This document shows, piece by piece, positions 55,221 through 63,723 of a stretch of 64,000 bases of DNA (the stretch's first letter is position 1; each line of letters opens with the position of its first letter). The DNA comes from GCA-002726655 sp046582185. Its GTDB lineage: Bacteria > Pseudomonadota > Gammaproteobacteria > Pseudomonadales > Azotimanducaceae. The translations under genes and the position numbers were made by a program. Under the pieces are notes generated by a model. The model did not search any database and was not told the origin of the DNA. It saw nothing but the letters and a program-made list of their open reading frames with translations. Location of the stretch: the NCBI GenBank assembly GCA_046582185.1, contig JAYGEX010000007.1:74106-138105 (forward strand), in the 5' to 3' direction.

Positions 55221-55421
55221 GTGAAATTCCTTAGCGAATTACTATTAAGACGAATGACAAGCTCCAAAAAATACCTGGTTTGCCAAAAATAGCGAAGAAT
55301 ATTTGATTTCTTTGTGGCGGCTTTTGTTCCACGCCTGTATTTCCAGGGTTAACTGTTGGTGTTAAATAACTTTGGCTTTCCGGGAGTATGTTAGGGTTGT
55401 GTTTTCCAAGCGTGAACAGAC

Positions 55422-56183
55422 ATGAGCTACCTAAACCATAATGGCGTCAATATCTATTTTGAAGATCATGGCAAGGGCGACAAGACCATTATTTTGAGCC
55501 ATGGCTACAGTGCAACATCAGCGATGTGGCGAGATCAGGTTGATGCATTCAAGGGCCAATGTCGCGTTATCGTATGGGATATGTGTGGCCATGGCTTGAG
55601 TGACAGCCCGGATGATGCTTCCCTTTATTCAGAACAGCACACCGTTGAAGATATGGCGGCCCTGTTTGCTGAATGTGGCATCGAGCAGGCAATCACTGGC
55701 GGGCTTTCTCTTGGTGGTTATATGTCCCTGGCGTTTAACCTGGTCTATGGCGACAAAGTTTCTGCGCTGATGTTGTTTGATACCGGCCCTGGATATAAGA
55801 GCAATTCGGCGAGAGATGGCTGGAATAAAATGGCAGGATTACGTGCAGAAGAATTTGAAAAAAACGGCCTCGCTGCCCTGGGTACCAGCAAGGAAGTTCA
55901 GGCTGCGACACATACCTCAGCCCAGGGGTTGGCCCATGCTGCTCGCGGCATGCTCTCCCAGAAGGGCGATCATGTGATCAAATCATTGCCGGAGATCAAG
56001 GTGCCAGCACTGGTGCTGGTGGGGGATGCCGATGAAGCTTTTATTGCACCTACAAACTACATGGCGGGCAAGATTCCGGGTGCTAAAAAAGTCACGATAG
56101 ATAGTGCCGGCCACGCGTCAAATATTGATCAGCCCACAGCATTTAACGATGCTGTGTCCACGTTTCTTGATTCACTTGATTGA
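55422..56183 (+). CDS. Alpha/beta hydrolase
   Basis: 253 residues. LSHGYSATSAMWRDQ, the nucleophile elbow GGLSLGGYMS, VLVGDADEAF and the histidine in DSAGHASN form the triad. No signal peptide. First gene of a three-gene plus-strand operon with a DoxX-family membrane protein and an SRPBCC protein. Substrate unknown. Confidence 0.86.
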   Translation: MSYLNHNGVNIYFEDHGKGDKTIILSHGYSATSAMWRDQVDAFKGQCRVIVWDMCGHGLSDSPDDASLYSEQHTVEDMAALFAECGIEQAITGGLSLGGYMSLAFNLVYGDKVSALMLFDTGPGYKSNSARDGWNKMAGLRAEEFEKNGLAALGTSKEVQAATHTSAQGLAHAARGMLSQKGDHVIKSLPEIKVPALVLVGDADEAFIAPTNYMAGKIPGAKKVTIDSAGHASNIDQPTAFNDAVSTFLDSLD

Positions 56184-56212
56184 ATTAGCTTTCCTATAAG
56201 GATAAAAAATAG

Positions 56213-56635
56213 ATGAAGAAATATCTTCGCTACGGCGGACTTGGCATTGTATTCCTCTGGTTCTTTGGCGGTGGTGTGATGCACTTTATTAACCCGGACA
56301 TATTTGTCGCCATCGTCCCACCGTGGGTACCCTATGCTTTAGCGGCGGTTTATATCAGCGGGTTCTTTGAAGTTGTTCTCGCGTTACTCATTATCTGGCC
56401 GAAGTCTCGCCCCATGGCAGGTTGGGGCCTGGTGGCGCTAACCATTGCAGTCACGCCAGCCAATGTTCATATGTGGTTGCACCCGGAGCTATTCCCGGAA
56501 GTTGACCCAAGCGATTTATCCGTGCGTCTCGTCATTCAAGTCGTATTATTATTTACTATCTGGTGGTCGACTCGAATTGAACAAAAAGGACTTGAAGAAA
56601 CGGGGCCAGGTACACTTCCAGGTTCCACAACTTAA
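56213..56635 (+). CDS. DoxX family membrane protein
   Basis: 140 residues with four membrane segments; FFGGGVMHFINPDIF is the conserved start of the DoxX fold. Its last residues (ETGPGTLPGSTT) are encoded by GGGGCCAGGTACA, a motif that also forms the hairpin at 57094-57142, so the tail may be repeat-derived. Function in the family is unclear, often linked to redox or sulfur metabolism. Preceded by AAGGAT. Confidence 0.83.
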   Translation: MKKYLRYGGLGIVFLWFFGGGVMHFINPDIFVAIVPPWVPYALAAVYISGFFEVVLALLIIWPKSRPMAGWGLVALTIAVTPANVHMWLHPELFPEVDPSDLSVRLVIQVVLLFTIWWSTRIEQKGLEETGPGTLPGSTT

Positions 56636-56664
56636 TAAACAACCTAAATTGAGGTAAATCAGTT

Positions 56665-57081
56665 ATGACAACAGTCAAAGTAGTAGAAAGTATCAAAGCA
56701 GAAGCGAAGGCAGTCTGGGATATCCTCGGTGATTTTGGCGGCATTAAAGTCGGTGGCCCCATTACTGCATTTGAGATAGAAGGTGAAGGTGTTGGCGCAG
56801 TGCGTACTATCACCATGGGCGGCGCGAATGTTGTTGAGCGCCTCGAGGCCTTTGACCCCGAAAGTTTTAGCCTTACCTACGCGATCATCAATGAAGACAG
56901 CCCACTTCCAGTATCAGCATATAGGTCTGACGTGCAGATCACCGCTAATGATGAAGGCTGCACAATAGATTGGACCGGCAATTTTGAGCCCAAGGGTGTC
57001 TCGGAAGAACAGGCATCAGAAATAGTAAAAGGCATCTATACCGGTGGTATTGCCCGCGCGCGAAAGGCACTTGAAAGCTAA
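56665..57081 (+). CDS. SRPBCC family protein (polyketide cyclase/START-like)
   Basis: 138 residues. The first strand and helix (VKVVESIKAEAKAVWDILGDFGGI) and the end (EQASEIVKGIYTGGIARARKAL) match SRPBCC ligand-binding proteins. No catalytic assignment is possible. Last gene of the hydrolase-DoxX operon, followed by a strong terminator. Confidence 0.86.
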   Translation: MTTVKVVESIKAEAKAVWDILGDFGGIKVGGPITAFEIEGEGVGAVRTITMGGANVVERLEAFDPESFSLTYAIINEDSPLPVSAYRSDVQITANDEGCTIDWTGNFEPKGVSEEQASEIVKGIYTGGIARARKALES

Positions 57082-57093
57082 AAATACGTAGAA

Positions 57094-57150
57094 GGGGCCA
57101 GGCATAATTAGTTCGATTGCCTAATTAATTGTACCTGGCCCCTTTTTTTT
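57094..57150 (+). terminator. Rho-independent terminator, long hairpin plus eight T
   Basis: GGGGCCAGG (57094-57102) pairs with CCTGGCCCC (57134-57142); inside, TAATTAG (57105-57111) pairs with CTAATTA (57121-57127). Eight T follow. It ends the operon of 55422-57081; on the other strand it lies just after the hydrolase at 57167. Confidence 0.85.
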
Positions 57151-57166
57151 GCAGCCCATATTTTAC

Positions 57167-58069
57167 TCAGGGGTGGTTACGTAGGGGGCGTGAGTGTCGC
57201 CATTCGGCGAGCAGCGTTCGCAGGCTGCTGACGAATGCCAGGGGTTGATCCAGGAAGAGGTGGTGTTGTGCTTCCGGGATGCCTACAAAGGGAACAGATT
57301 CGTCCAGTAGTTCGAACATGTAGTCGGCTATATCCTGACTGAAGAGATAGCTGTCTTCCCCGTAGATGACACCAACCCGACATTTCAGATTGGGCAGGTC
57401 CTTGTGCTGTTCCGAGCTGAATTCAAATTTGGAAAATAGACTGTCGTCGAATTTCCAGGTCCAGCCATCTGCTACCTGCATGAGTGAGTGTTCGCCGATG
57501 TAGTTCAGGATGTAAGTGTTCTCGCATCCCTGGGGTGGCATCAGCCGGAATCTAGCGTGAGCGGATTCGTAGTCATCGTAGATTCTCTTCGCTTTAATAG
57601 GCGAGCTTCTTGGATCACGTTCCCATTCAAAGTCCGGCGGCCGTACGGCGGAATCTACCAGCACCACGCCAGATAGTTTATCGCGGTGTATCAAGCCGGT
57701 TTTAAGGGTAATGAACCCGCCGAAGCTATGGCCGACGATAATGACGTCGGAACCAAAGTTTGCGTGCTCTGCAGCGGCAATCACCTCATCCGCAAAACCT
57801 TCTGCGGTGTATTTGTCTCGATGGCCGCTGTCGCCCGCGCCGCTCAGATCAATGGCCAAGACCTGGTAGTGATCCATGAAGAATGGCGCAATAAAAGTCC
57901 ACCAATGAGCATGGGCACCATTTCCGTGGACCAGAACCAATCCAGGCTTGTTGCTGTCATCGCTCCATAGAAGGTAGTGAATTTTTGTTTCATATACTTC
58001 CACGTGATGTTCGGTAAATGGCACGGCTAGTGATTTTTTGAACCAGTCTGGTTGCTCGAGAATTCCCAC
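57167..58069 (-). CDS. Alpha/beta hydrolase
   Basis: 300 residues. LVHGNGAHAHWW is the oxyanion loop, GHSFGGFIT the nucleophile, and VIYGEDSYLFS and PEAQHHLFLD supply the acid and histidine. Resembles haloalkane-dehalogenase/epoxide-hydrolase-like esterases. Substrate unknown. Convergent with the SRPBCC operon. Confidence 0.86.
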   Translation of the reverse strand: MGILEQPDWFKKSLAVPFTEHHVEVYETKIHYLLWSDDSNKPGLVLVHGNGAHAHWWTFIAPFFMDHYQVLAIDLSGAGDSGHRDKYTAEGFADEVIAAAEHANFGSDVIIVGHSFGGFITLKTGLIHRDKLSGVVLVDSAVRPPDFEWERDPRSSPIKAKRIYDDYESAHARFRLMPPQGCENTYILNYIGEHSLMQVADGWTWKFDDSLFSKFEFSSEQHKDLPNLKCRVGVIYGEDSYLFSQDIADYMFELLDESVPFVGIPEAQHHLFLDQPLAFVSSLRTLLAEWRHSRPLRNHP

Positions 58070-58212
58070 GGTGTATCCTGTCAGTAGTTTTGTGATGAAA
58101 ACGGCAACAGTCTAGCGATAGAATTGCCTCATTTCGATGACATTTATTGGGTTTATCACACCGTATTTCACTATTTCTTAATATTTTTACTATTTTTCTT
58201 TTGGAGAATCGA

Positions 58213-58662
58213 ATGAGCGACGCACCTTCAAACCTACCTGATTGGATTGGGCAACATACTGCCCTCTACCTGAGTGATCCCGAGAAGGCGCATATGTGGG
58301 ATTCATCCATGGCCGGTGGAACGGGTATTTTGCCGACACTCTTGTTGGTATCTACTGGCAGAAAGTCTGGTGAGGAAAAGATGTTGCCGCTTATCTACAA
58401 GAAGATAGGTAATGATTATGTGATTGTCGCGTCCAAAGGTGGAGCCCCGTCACATCCTGCCTGGTACCTTAATTTGATGGCCAAGGCAGAATGCGAAATT
58501 CGCGTGGGTAAAGATATCTATTCCGTGAAGGCAAGAGTTGCCAGCGATGATGAACGATTGAGCATGTGGGATGAAATGGCAGAAGTATATCCGCCCTATA
58601 ACGATTACAAGAAATTTGCCGGGGATAGGGAGATTCCAGTTGTTGTGCTTGAAGTACAGTAG
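58213..58662 (+). CDS. Deazaflavin (F420)-dependent nitroreductase-like protein
   Basis: 149 residues from the ATG at 58213, which has a TTGGAGAA ribosome binding site; the longer frame would start in AT-rich leader. TLLLVSTGRKSGEEKMLPLIY and SKGGAPSHPAWYLNL are the signature blocks of the Ddn/DUF385 family, whose studied members use F420H2, though some may use other flavins or bind heme/fatty acids. Substrate unknown. Confidence 0.84.
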   Translation: MSDAPSNLPDWIGQHTALYLSDPEKAHMWDSSMAGGTGILPTLLLVSTGRKSGEEKMLPLIYKKIGNDYVIVASKGGAPSHPAWYLNLMAKAECEIRVGKDIYSVKARVASDDERLSMWDEMAEVYPPYNDYKKFAGDREIPVVVLEVQ

Positions 58663-58888
58663 TACCGTCACTTGACAGCTGTAATTAAAGGGCTATAACT
58701 AGTGCTTGTGCTGAAACTCGGCGGCATCCTTCAGCTGCGGTCTGTTGTTTCTTAAACGACTATGTTATCGAACTAACAATAATTAAGGGCTGCAATTTCT
58801 GCCAGCACGAAATACTTTCCAGGCAAAAGTTTAGCCAACGCACGAAGTAGAAAATCGAACTAGGCAATCGAAGCAAAGGAGATTACTA

Positions 58889-60160
58889 ATGACAGAACTC
58901 ATTCTTGACCCGGATCAAATCGCCGATCCGTACGCGATACCCCTCGACGAAATCGACGTAAGCCAGCCCATTCTTTTACAGCAGGATCGGTGGCAGCCAT
59001 ATTTCGAACGTCTGAGGGCAGAAGATCCGATACATTATTGCAAGGAAAGCCTGTTTGGACCTTATTGGTCCATCACAAAATTTAACGACATCATGGAAGT
59101 TGAGAAGGATACAGTTCGATTTTCTTCAGACAAAGATATCACCATCTTTGACGGCGATGATTCAGATAGTGAGCGCCGTGAAACGCCAATGTTCATTGCC
59201 ATGGATCCACCTAAACATGATGAACAGCGCAAAGTCGTGCAGCCGGTTGTGGCGCCGCGAAACTTGTCCAAGCTCGAGCCGCTGATCAGGTCCAGGGTTG
59301 TAGAGATTCTCGATTCCCTGCCGATTGGTGAAACGTTTAATTGGGTTGAAAAAGTCTCGGTTGAGCTAACGACTCGAATGTTGGCGACCTTATTTGATTT
59401 TCCTTTTGAAGACCGACATCTGTTGACGTACTGGTCCGATGTTGCGACTTCGAACCCGGAGCTGGGTATTGGCGTTCCGGGACTAACAGAGGAAGGTCAG
59501 GACGAAGCCTTTGAGGATTGCCTCACTTACTTTAAAGATCTGTGGAAGCAACGGGAAGATACGCCGCCCGGTGATGATTTCGATCTGATATCAATGTTGG
59601 CGCATGGCGAGGCGACCCAGAATATGCCTGATGATGAATACCTGGGTAATCTGATCTTGCTTATCGTTGGTGGCAATGACACTACTCGTAACTCAATGTC
59701 TGGTGGGGTCGTTGCCCTCAATGATAATCCTGCTGAGTATCAGAAGCTCAGAGAAAATCATGATCTTATTCCCGGCATGGTTTCCGAAATCATCCGCTGG
59801 CAGACGCCGCTGTCACATATGCGTAGAACAGCGACCTGCGATACGGAACTAGGCGGGAAACAGATCAAAGAAGGCGATAAACTGATTATGTGGTATATCT
59901 CAGGTAATCGTGATTCCGAAGTTATTCAAAATGCGGATCAATTCCTCATTGATAGAGCGAACCCCCGACATCACGTCTCATTTGGCTTTGGCATTCATCG
60001 CTGTATGGGCAATCGCCTCGCAGAGATGCAGTTGAGAATTGTCTGGGAAGAGATAATGCAGCGATTCTCGAATATTGAGGTCGTTGATGAGCCAGTTCGT
60101 GTTATGTCCAATTTTATCAAGGGATATACAGACGTGAATGTTAGACTAACGGCTATTTAA
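58889..60160 (+). CDS. Cytochrome P450, CYP153-like alkane hydroxylase
   Basis: 423 residues. Heme-thiolate block FGFGIHRCMGNRLAE with Cys372; oxygen-activating helix LLIVGGNDTTRNSMSGG; ExxR helix VSEIIRWQTPLSHMRR. The N-terminal FIAMDPPKHDEQRK and ELTTRMLATLFDFPFEDR closely resemble CYP153, soluble P450s that terminally hydroxylate alkanes and fatty acids. The usual ferredoxin and ferredoxin reductase genes are not in the window. A strong AAAGGAG precedes the start. Confidence 0.92.
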   Translation: MTELILDPDQIADPYAIPLDEIDVSQPILLQQDRWQPYFERLRAEDPIHYCKESLFGPYWSITKFNDIMEVEKDTVRFSSDKDITIFDGDDSDSERRETPMFIAMDPPKHDEQRKVVQPVVAPRNLSKLEPLIRSRVVEILDSLPIGETFNWVEKVSVELTTRMLATLFDFPFEDRHLLTYWSDVATSNPELGIGVPGLTEEGQDEAFEDCLTYFKDLWKQREDTPPGDDFDLISMLAHGEATQNMPDDEYLGNLILLIVGGNDTTRNSMSGGVVALNDNPAEYQKLRENHDLIPGMVSEIIRWQTPLSHMRRTATCDTELGGKQIKEGDKLIMWYISGNRDSEVIQNADQFLIDRANPRHHVSFGFGIHRCMGNRLAEMQLRIVWEEIMQRFSNIEVVDEPVRVMSNFIKGYTDVNVRLTAI

Positions 60161-60211
60161 AGGGGTTGTTGGTTAAAGCTCGTTAATCAGGTCTAATAGT
60201 TTAGGTTTAAT

Positions 60212-60231
60212 TGCCTAATCGAAATTAGGCA
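60212..60231. terminator. 8-bp perfect hairpin between convergent genes
   Basis: TGCCTAAT-CGAA-ATTAGGCA, a perfect stem with a CGAA tetraloop, overlaps the stop codon of the minus-strand gene at 60215. There is no T run on either side, so it would be a weak terminator. TTGCCTAATTAATT in the terminator at 57116 resembles its left arm. Confidence 0.45.
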
Positions 60232-60937
60232 CTAAATTAATGGAACTCGTATCCGGTGCTTTTGGTATTGGCGTTTGATCCTTCTCTTCCGGTTCAAGAA
60301 GATCTGAGCCTGCCATCGCCAGGCTCATGCCCGTGGTATTGGGCTTGAGTTTCTCTCTTGTATCCGGGAGTGTCTCAAGCATTGCGCCTGCCACATCAAG
60401 GCCAAAGTCTGGCACTTCAACCACTGGAACCTCTTCATTTGAGGCTTCAATCAACGGCGTACCGTCGTTGTCCTTAACGGAGAATTCGCTGAGGTCGATT
60501 TCCAATCGTTCATGTTCAGTTGGTTCAATGATCAGGGAGCCATCATTTTCCGCAAGGACAAAAGAGCTAAGGTCGAGATCAGGTGCGGGTACAGGTGCCG
60601 CTGGTTCAACGATAAAACCTTCGTTTGGCGCCAGGCCTAAACCAGGGGATTCTGTTGCTGCTTCATGTTTTGTTTCTACTTTGCTGGAGGCGGTTTCTTC
60701 AGTCTTGATTGCGCGTACTTTGATATCCGCGCCAATCTTCTTAAGGGCGGTCGCATACTTTATCGCTTCTGTTTTATCAGGCGTGCGCTTGATGACGATC
60801 TGCTTGCCGGAAAACAGTGCTTTCATCTTCTCGACGTCTGCTTTTAAAAGCTTCGCCATGTGGGCCTTGACGGAAATCGGCTGAAATCCGTCAATAATTT
60901 CGCCCTTAAAGACAATTGCGTAGATCACATTGCTCAT
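60215..60937 (-). CDS. Hypothetical protein with N-terminal small domain and acidic C-terminal region
   Basis: 240 residues. Residues 1-80 (VIYAIVFKGEIIDGFQPISVKAHMAKLLKAD, then KTEAIKYATALKKIGADIKV) look like a compact alpha/beta domain, with the pattern of a peptide-binding or SPOR-like fold. The rest is low-complexity, rich in E, P and D, with repeated (D/E)LSxF motifs (LDLSSFVLAENDGS and IDLSEFSVKDNDGT). No signal peptide or membrane helix. I do not recognise the family. It could be an adaptor with short repeated docking motifs. Confidence 0.7.
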   Translation of the reverse strand: MSNVIYAIVFKGEIIDGFQPISVKAHMAKLLKADVEKMKALFSGKQIVIKRTPDKTEAIKYATALKKIGADIKVRAIKTEETASSKVETKHEAATESPGLGLAPNEGFIVEPAAPVPAPDLDLSSFVLAENDGSLIIEPTEHERLEIDLSEFSVKDNDGTPLIEASNEEVPVVEVPDFGLDVAGAMLETLPDTREKLKPNTTGMSLAMAGSDLLEPEEKDQTPIPKAPDTSSINLVPNFD

Positions 60938-61044
60938 AGCTCATTCTTCATAGAATGCTATCACTCAAGTAATTGAGTTCATGGTAAAGGAAGTCCGCCT
61001 GTTTATACAGTGTCGCTAGTTGGCGGCGGTCTGCCATTTGTCCC

Positions 61045-62130
61045 CTAAAGTGTCAGGACATAGCCCTGATTCGGTGGTGCGCTGCCAAGGACTTTTTGGT
61101 AAGTAGCCAGCAGCGCGTCTTGCCCGGAAAGTTCCTGAATGTCTACCCAGTTATCCACTACCGCAAGGAAGTCACTCCAGGCACTTGCTAGTTCCCTTTG
61201 GAATTTTTCCGCGCCCCATTCTTTGGTTCTCTTTTGAATTTGGCTGGGCGCGAAGAATCCTTCGGGCTTGGCGCCAGGTAAGGATTCTGTTCGCGCCGCG
61301 CCCATTGTTTCCCAGTGTGTGATGCCCACGCCGCAGCTATATTTCATATTGTCAGTAAAATGCTTATGCAGCGCTTCAAGCACCGCCCTGTTACCGGCCA
61401 TATCGATAAACGCGACAGGCGCTGACTTGTCAAGTGCGGCGATATTGTCATAGGTCACAACTTCATCATATATCCCCAGGCCTTCAACAAAATTGACATT
61501 TCCGGGAGAGGTAAGGCCAATCACCCTCTGGTCCCTATTTTTGTGTAAAAGATGTGCAAGCCCAAAGGATGTTTTGCTGGACGCGCTGGATAAAATAATC
61601 TTTTGGGCACCGTAGAAATCATTGTCATCAAAAAAATCATCCAATACGAAAGAGGTAGTGAACAACGGCCGGTACACCATCTGATGGTTGTCGAACTTTG
61701 GATCAAAGCCATTAGCTTCAGTAACCTTTGAATAATGGTTATATGTGGGCGGTAAGTCGGCCCGGTGTGCTGATCCATCCACAAAGCCGCGCTCATTGAT
61801 TCTGGCGGGCGAAACGACTAGATAAGTCGACATCGGGAAGTAACCATAGTATCGGTCTCCAACATTCATTCCATCTGAATTGCTGCTTAAAACTGTGCCG
61901 AAGCCCCATACGGGAATGCGACCCCAGTTGTCCTTTGCGGGAAAGAAGTTCCAATAGCTGAGCATATCACCGGCAACACCATAGGTGATGTTATTGGCTG
62001 TTAATGCGAACTTGTCAACGCTGATGACGACTTCATTGGCAGCAAGGCTCAGTGAATCTGCATCCGGGATATCAATGAACTGCGTTTTAGAGAGGCCGGT
62101 TCTGTCAACTTCGAAGTTGGTGCTGGTCAT
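61045..62130 (-). CDS. DUF2855 family protein
   Basis: 361 residues from the ATG at 62130 (MTSTNFEVDRTG). The frame is open to 62205, but those extra 25 residues look unlike the family and have no ribosome binding site. NEVVISVDKFALTANNITYGVAGDMLSYW and LSSASSKTSFGLAHLL are typical of DUF2855, distant relatives of medium-chain dehydrogenase/quinone reductases that lack the usual zinc site. Function unknown. Confidence 0.84.
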   Translation of the reverse strand: MTSTNFEVDRTGLSKTQFIDIPDADSLSLAANEVVISVDKFALTANNITYGVAGDMLSYWNFFPAKDNWGRIPVWGFGTVLSSNSDGMNVGDRYYGYFPMSTYLVVSPARINERGFVDGSAHRADLPPTYNHYSKVTEANGFDPKFDNHQMVYRPLFTTSFVLDDFFDDNDFYGAQKIILSSASSKTSFGLAHLLHKNRDQRVIGLTSPGNVNFVEGLGIYDEVVTYDNIAALDKSAPVAFIDMAGNRAVLEALHKHFTDNMKYSCGVGITHWETMGAARTESLPGAKPEGFFAPSQIQKRTKEWGAEKFQRELASAWSDFLAVVDNWVDIQELSGQDALLATYQKVLGSAPPNQGYVLTL

Positions 62131-62267
62131 GGTCTGTGCTCGCTGAAAATAGATGAGTACAGTATAGTTAGCGGCGTCGTGGATCAACTGGCTGGTTATT
62201 GCCAAGAGCGTGAATAGAAGAACGTATTCTTAGAATAAAAGTTGGACAAACAGGAAAATAAAGAGAA

Positions 62268-63644
62268 ATGGCATCAACATTCCCGGGTGTAATTACTTTT
62301 GCCTTTATGGCGTCTATGATTCTTGCTGGCGTCGTACTTCGCGCGCGCATACCTTTTTTGCAACGAAATCTAGTACCTGCAAGCTTAATCGGAGGTGTGC
62401 TAGGTTTTATTCTCGTTTCCAGTGATTTCAGTTTTAACATTCCCAGTGCAGATTTTACGCCTTACGCATTTCATTTTTTTACGCTGAGCTTTATGTCCCT
62501 GGTGTTAACGGGCAAGAATAAGAACCAAAAAAATTCACAGTCTGTGGTGCCTGGTGGAATGTGGCTATCGTCTGTATGGGTCATGTGCCTTGTCATGCAG
62601 GCCTTGGTCGGGCTTGGCGTTATCCTTGTTTACAATGAGCTCAGCGGCAACGATCTGTCTCATTTTCTTGGTCTGATAGCGACACATGGGTTTACTCAAG
62701 GTCCTGGTCAGGCGATCGCGCTGGGCAATATCTGGGAAAATGAGCTGGGCATCAGCAATGCCATGAACTTTGGTTTGATATACGCATCGGTGGGTTTTCT
62801 GGCTGCGTTTGTAGTTGGCGTGCCGGTTGCCAGATATGCCATTCGTGCAGGTCTCAACTTCAATAAGAGTGCGAGAATCGATGATGAATTTCTCAGGGGC
62901 ATTCTTAGCTCAGAGGTATCGGCAGGCAAGCAAATTACTCACTCGGCGAATGTGGATACCCTGGCATTTCATATTTCTATACTTGCAGTCGCCTATGTCT
63001 TGACCGATCAATATATTAAGTTTGTATTTCCTTACGCGAATGCGACCACGATTAATGGCGTAAATTTCGGCGTTATCTTTAGCCACAACTTGTTTTTCCT
63101 GCACGGGCTCATTATCTGCGTCATTATTCGCGCCCTGATGGACCGCTTAGGTATTGGGCATTATATCGATAATGAAACTCAATATAGAATCACGGGTACC
63201 TCTGTAGATTTTATGGTTGTCGCAACCTTAATGAGTGTACAGATAGCCTTCCTTGGTGAGTTTATTGTGCCGATTCTACTGGTATGTATTGCGATCACTC
63301 TAGCTACTGCAGCACTATGCTTTGGCTTCGGCAGGAAGGTCCGGGCCTTCGGAATCGAGCGCGCGCTGACTATATTTGGATGCTGTTGTGGCTCGACAGG
63401 CAGCGGCTTGCTGCTGCTGCGAATTATCGACCCGGATATGAGTACGCCAGTCGCCAAGGAGCTGGCATTCTTCAATATCGCGATAATATTCCTGGCCTTT
63501 CACATTCTGACCTTGATGGCCCCGATATTGCCGAGTTTTGACCTAAGCACGATTCTGGGTGTCTACATCGCTACCTTTATAGTAGGTGCCGTTGTGCTAA
63601 CAGGCATTGTCGGCCGTATTGGGCAGGCTGCAAATGAATCTTGA
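62268..63644 (+). CDS. Sodium:glutamate symporter-like (GltS/ESS family) transporter
   Basis: 458 residues, about twelve membrane segments. LRARIPFLQRNLVPASLIGGVLGF and THGFTQGPGQAIALG (pore-loop motif GGHG/THGF-type) fit the ESS family, with the second half repeat (GCCCGSTGSGLLLLRIIDPDMSTP). Probably imports an acidic amino acid or similar anion with sodium. It is divergent from the DUF2855 gene. Confidence 0.83.
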   Translation: MASTFPGVITFAFMASMILAGVVLRARIPFLQRNLVPASLIGGVLGFILVSSDFSFNIPSADFTPYAFHFFTLSFMSLVLTGKNKNQKNSQSVVPGGMWLSSVWVMCLVMQALVGLGVILVYNELSGNDLSHFLGLIATHGFTQGPGQAIALGNIWENELGISNAMNFGLIYASVGFLAAFVVGVPVARYAIRAGLNFNKSARIDDEFLRGILSSEVSAGKQITHSANVDTLAFHISILAVAYVLTDQYIKFVFPYANATTINGVNFGVIFSHNLFFLHGLIICVIIRALMDRLGIGHYIDNETQYRITGTSVDFMVVATLMSVQIAFLGEFIVPILLVCIAITLATAALCFGFGRKVRAFGIERALTIFGCCCGSTGSGLLLLRIIDPDMSTPVAKELAFFNIAIIFLAFHILTLMAPILPSFDLSTILGVYIATFIVGAVVLTGIVGRIGQAANES

Positions 63645-63723
63645 TATCCCTATGTGCCAGGCTAATTGTCACGTCTCTTGATTTACCCAAAGACCATTTT
63701 AGGGCGTATTGAGAGATTAACAA

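Noticed and set aside
62131..62205. Extra 25 N-terminal residues of the DUF2855 protein
   Set aside because: No ribosome binding site before the longer start, and family similarity begins at the internal ATG at 62130.
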